A stretch of DNA of 42,733 bases from an uncultured beta proteobacterium. GTDB taxonomy: Bacteria > Pseudomonadota > Gammaproteobacteria > Burkholderiales > Burkholderiaceae_C. The DNA lies in the NCBI GenBank assembly GCA_903927295.1, contig CAIYMN010000032.1, positions 1 to 42,733 of the forward strand, read 5' to 3'. The notes below the pieces were generated by a model, which was given only the letters and a program-made list of their open reading frames with translations, did not search any database and was not told where the DNA came from. A program made the position numbers and the translations under genes. Shown here in pieces: positions 42,507 through 42,733 of this stretch (position 1 is its first letter; each line of letters opens with the position of its first letter).

Positions 42507-42531
42507 CTGCACGAGATCAGTTTTTTGGAAC

Positions 42532-42733
42532 TCACTGGTCCATCGTGTAACCGGATACCTTGATCGGAGTTTCCCAGCGCTTCAGGTGCGCCGCCTGCAG
42601 ATTGGCAAGAGCCTGCGATCCGGCAAAAGCAGGGGTGAGGCCCAGGGCGCGCACGCGTGCTTGAAACTCCGGGTTGCTCGAGGCCTGGGCGACGGCATCG
42701 CTGATTCTCTGGACTTTGTCTGCCGGCATGTTG
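42532..42733 (-). CDS. Bug/TctC-family substrate-binding protein, C-terminal fragment
   Basis: The gene runs off the right edge. The last 67 codons are visible, with the stop at 42532-42534. The visible part, reading PADKVQRISDAVAQASSNPE, then a LGLTP step and an end in HLKRWETPIKVSGYTMDQ, is the C-terminal pattern of the periplasmic binding proteins of tripartite tricarboxylate transporters (Bug family). These are very numerous in Burkholderiales and bind small carboxylates. The internal ATG at 42729 is not the start, since the frame stays open to the window edge. The ligand cannot be told. Confidence 0.75.
   Translation of the reverse strand, partial: NMPADKVQRISDAVAQASSNPEFQARVRALGLTPAFAGSQALANLQAAHLKRWETPIKVSGYTMDQ

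Overview
The window looks like chromosome from a beta-proteobacterium of the order Burkholderiales, most likely a Comamonadaceae member near Rhodoferax or Polaromonas. The signs are an accB-accC-prmA-(zinc ribbon/DUF3426)-PfkB kinase-histone H1-like gene order, an RNB-TonB-aroE-mtgA cluster, a Bug-type tricarboxylate-binding protein, GC-rich coding sequence and short hairpin repeats of a type I associate with this family. The assignment rests on memory of gene content, not on a database search. Coding density is very high, with many 4-base start/stop overlaps and no tRNA, rRNA, insertion sequence, prophage or CRISPR array.

Left part (1-11.8 kb): the tail of a lysine/alanine-rich histone-like protein and its terminator. 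Then a minus-strand series: TlpA thioredoxin, accB, accC, prmA, a zinc-ribbon membrane protein and a PfkB kinase. Next come mpl (peptidoglycan recycling), whose protein carries an in-frame palindrome-rich insertion, and aroG (DAHP synthase), tail to tail. aroG is preceded by an unlisted 22-codon leader peptide rich in Phe/Tyr/Trp, followed by a strong intrinsic terminator: a textbook attenuator. tldD and rodA follow on the minus strand.

Middle part (11.8-29 kb): a plus-strand run of a YqiA-like esterase, an RNB exoribonuclease, a TonB-family protein, aroE, mtgA, a PlsC acyltransferase, a CdsA-like protein with a degenerate signature, ruvC, an EF-G-like GTPase and hemG. Facing it is a complete cytochrome c maturation operon (ccmABCDEFGHI) on the minus strand. 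Its CcmI carries a tandem copy of its whole TPR domain.

Right part (29-42.7 kb): gshA (E. coli-type glutamate-cysteine ligase) is divergent from a six-gene nucleoside-catabolism operon: cdd, purine nucleoside phosphorylase, deoB, deoC, a two-domain ALDH16-like dehydrogenase and deoA. The operon would turn nucleosides into bases and deoxyribose phosphate, cleave the latter to glyceraldehyde-3-phosphate and acetaldehyde, and probably oxidise the acetaldehyde. A secreted CpdB-like nucleotidase, converging on deoA, could supply nucleosides from the periplasm. A secreted amidohydrolase, two small unassigned genes and a truncated Bug-family binding protein end the window.

The observations most worth following are the aroG attenuator, the expressed insertion in Mpl, the CcmI domain duplication, and the pairing of a long (animal-like) deoxyribose-phosphate aldolase with ALDH16 in one operon.
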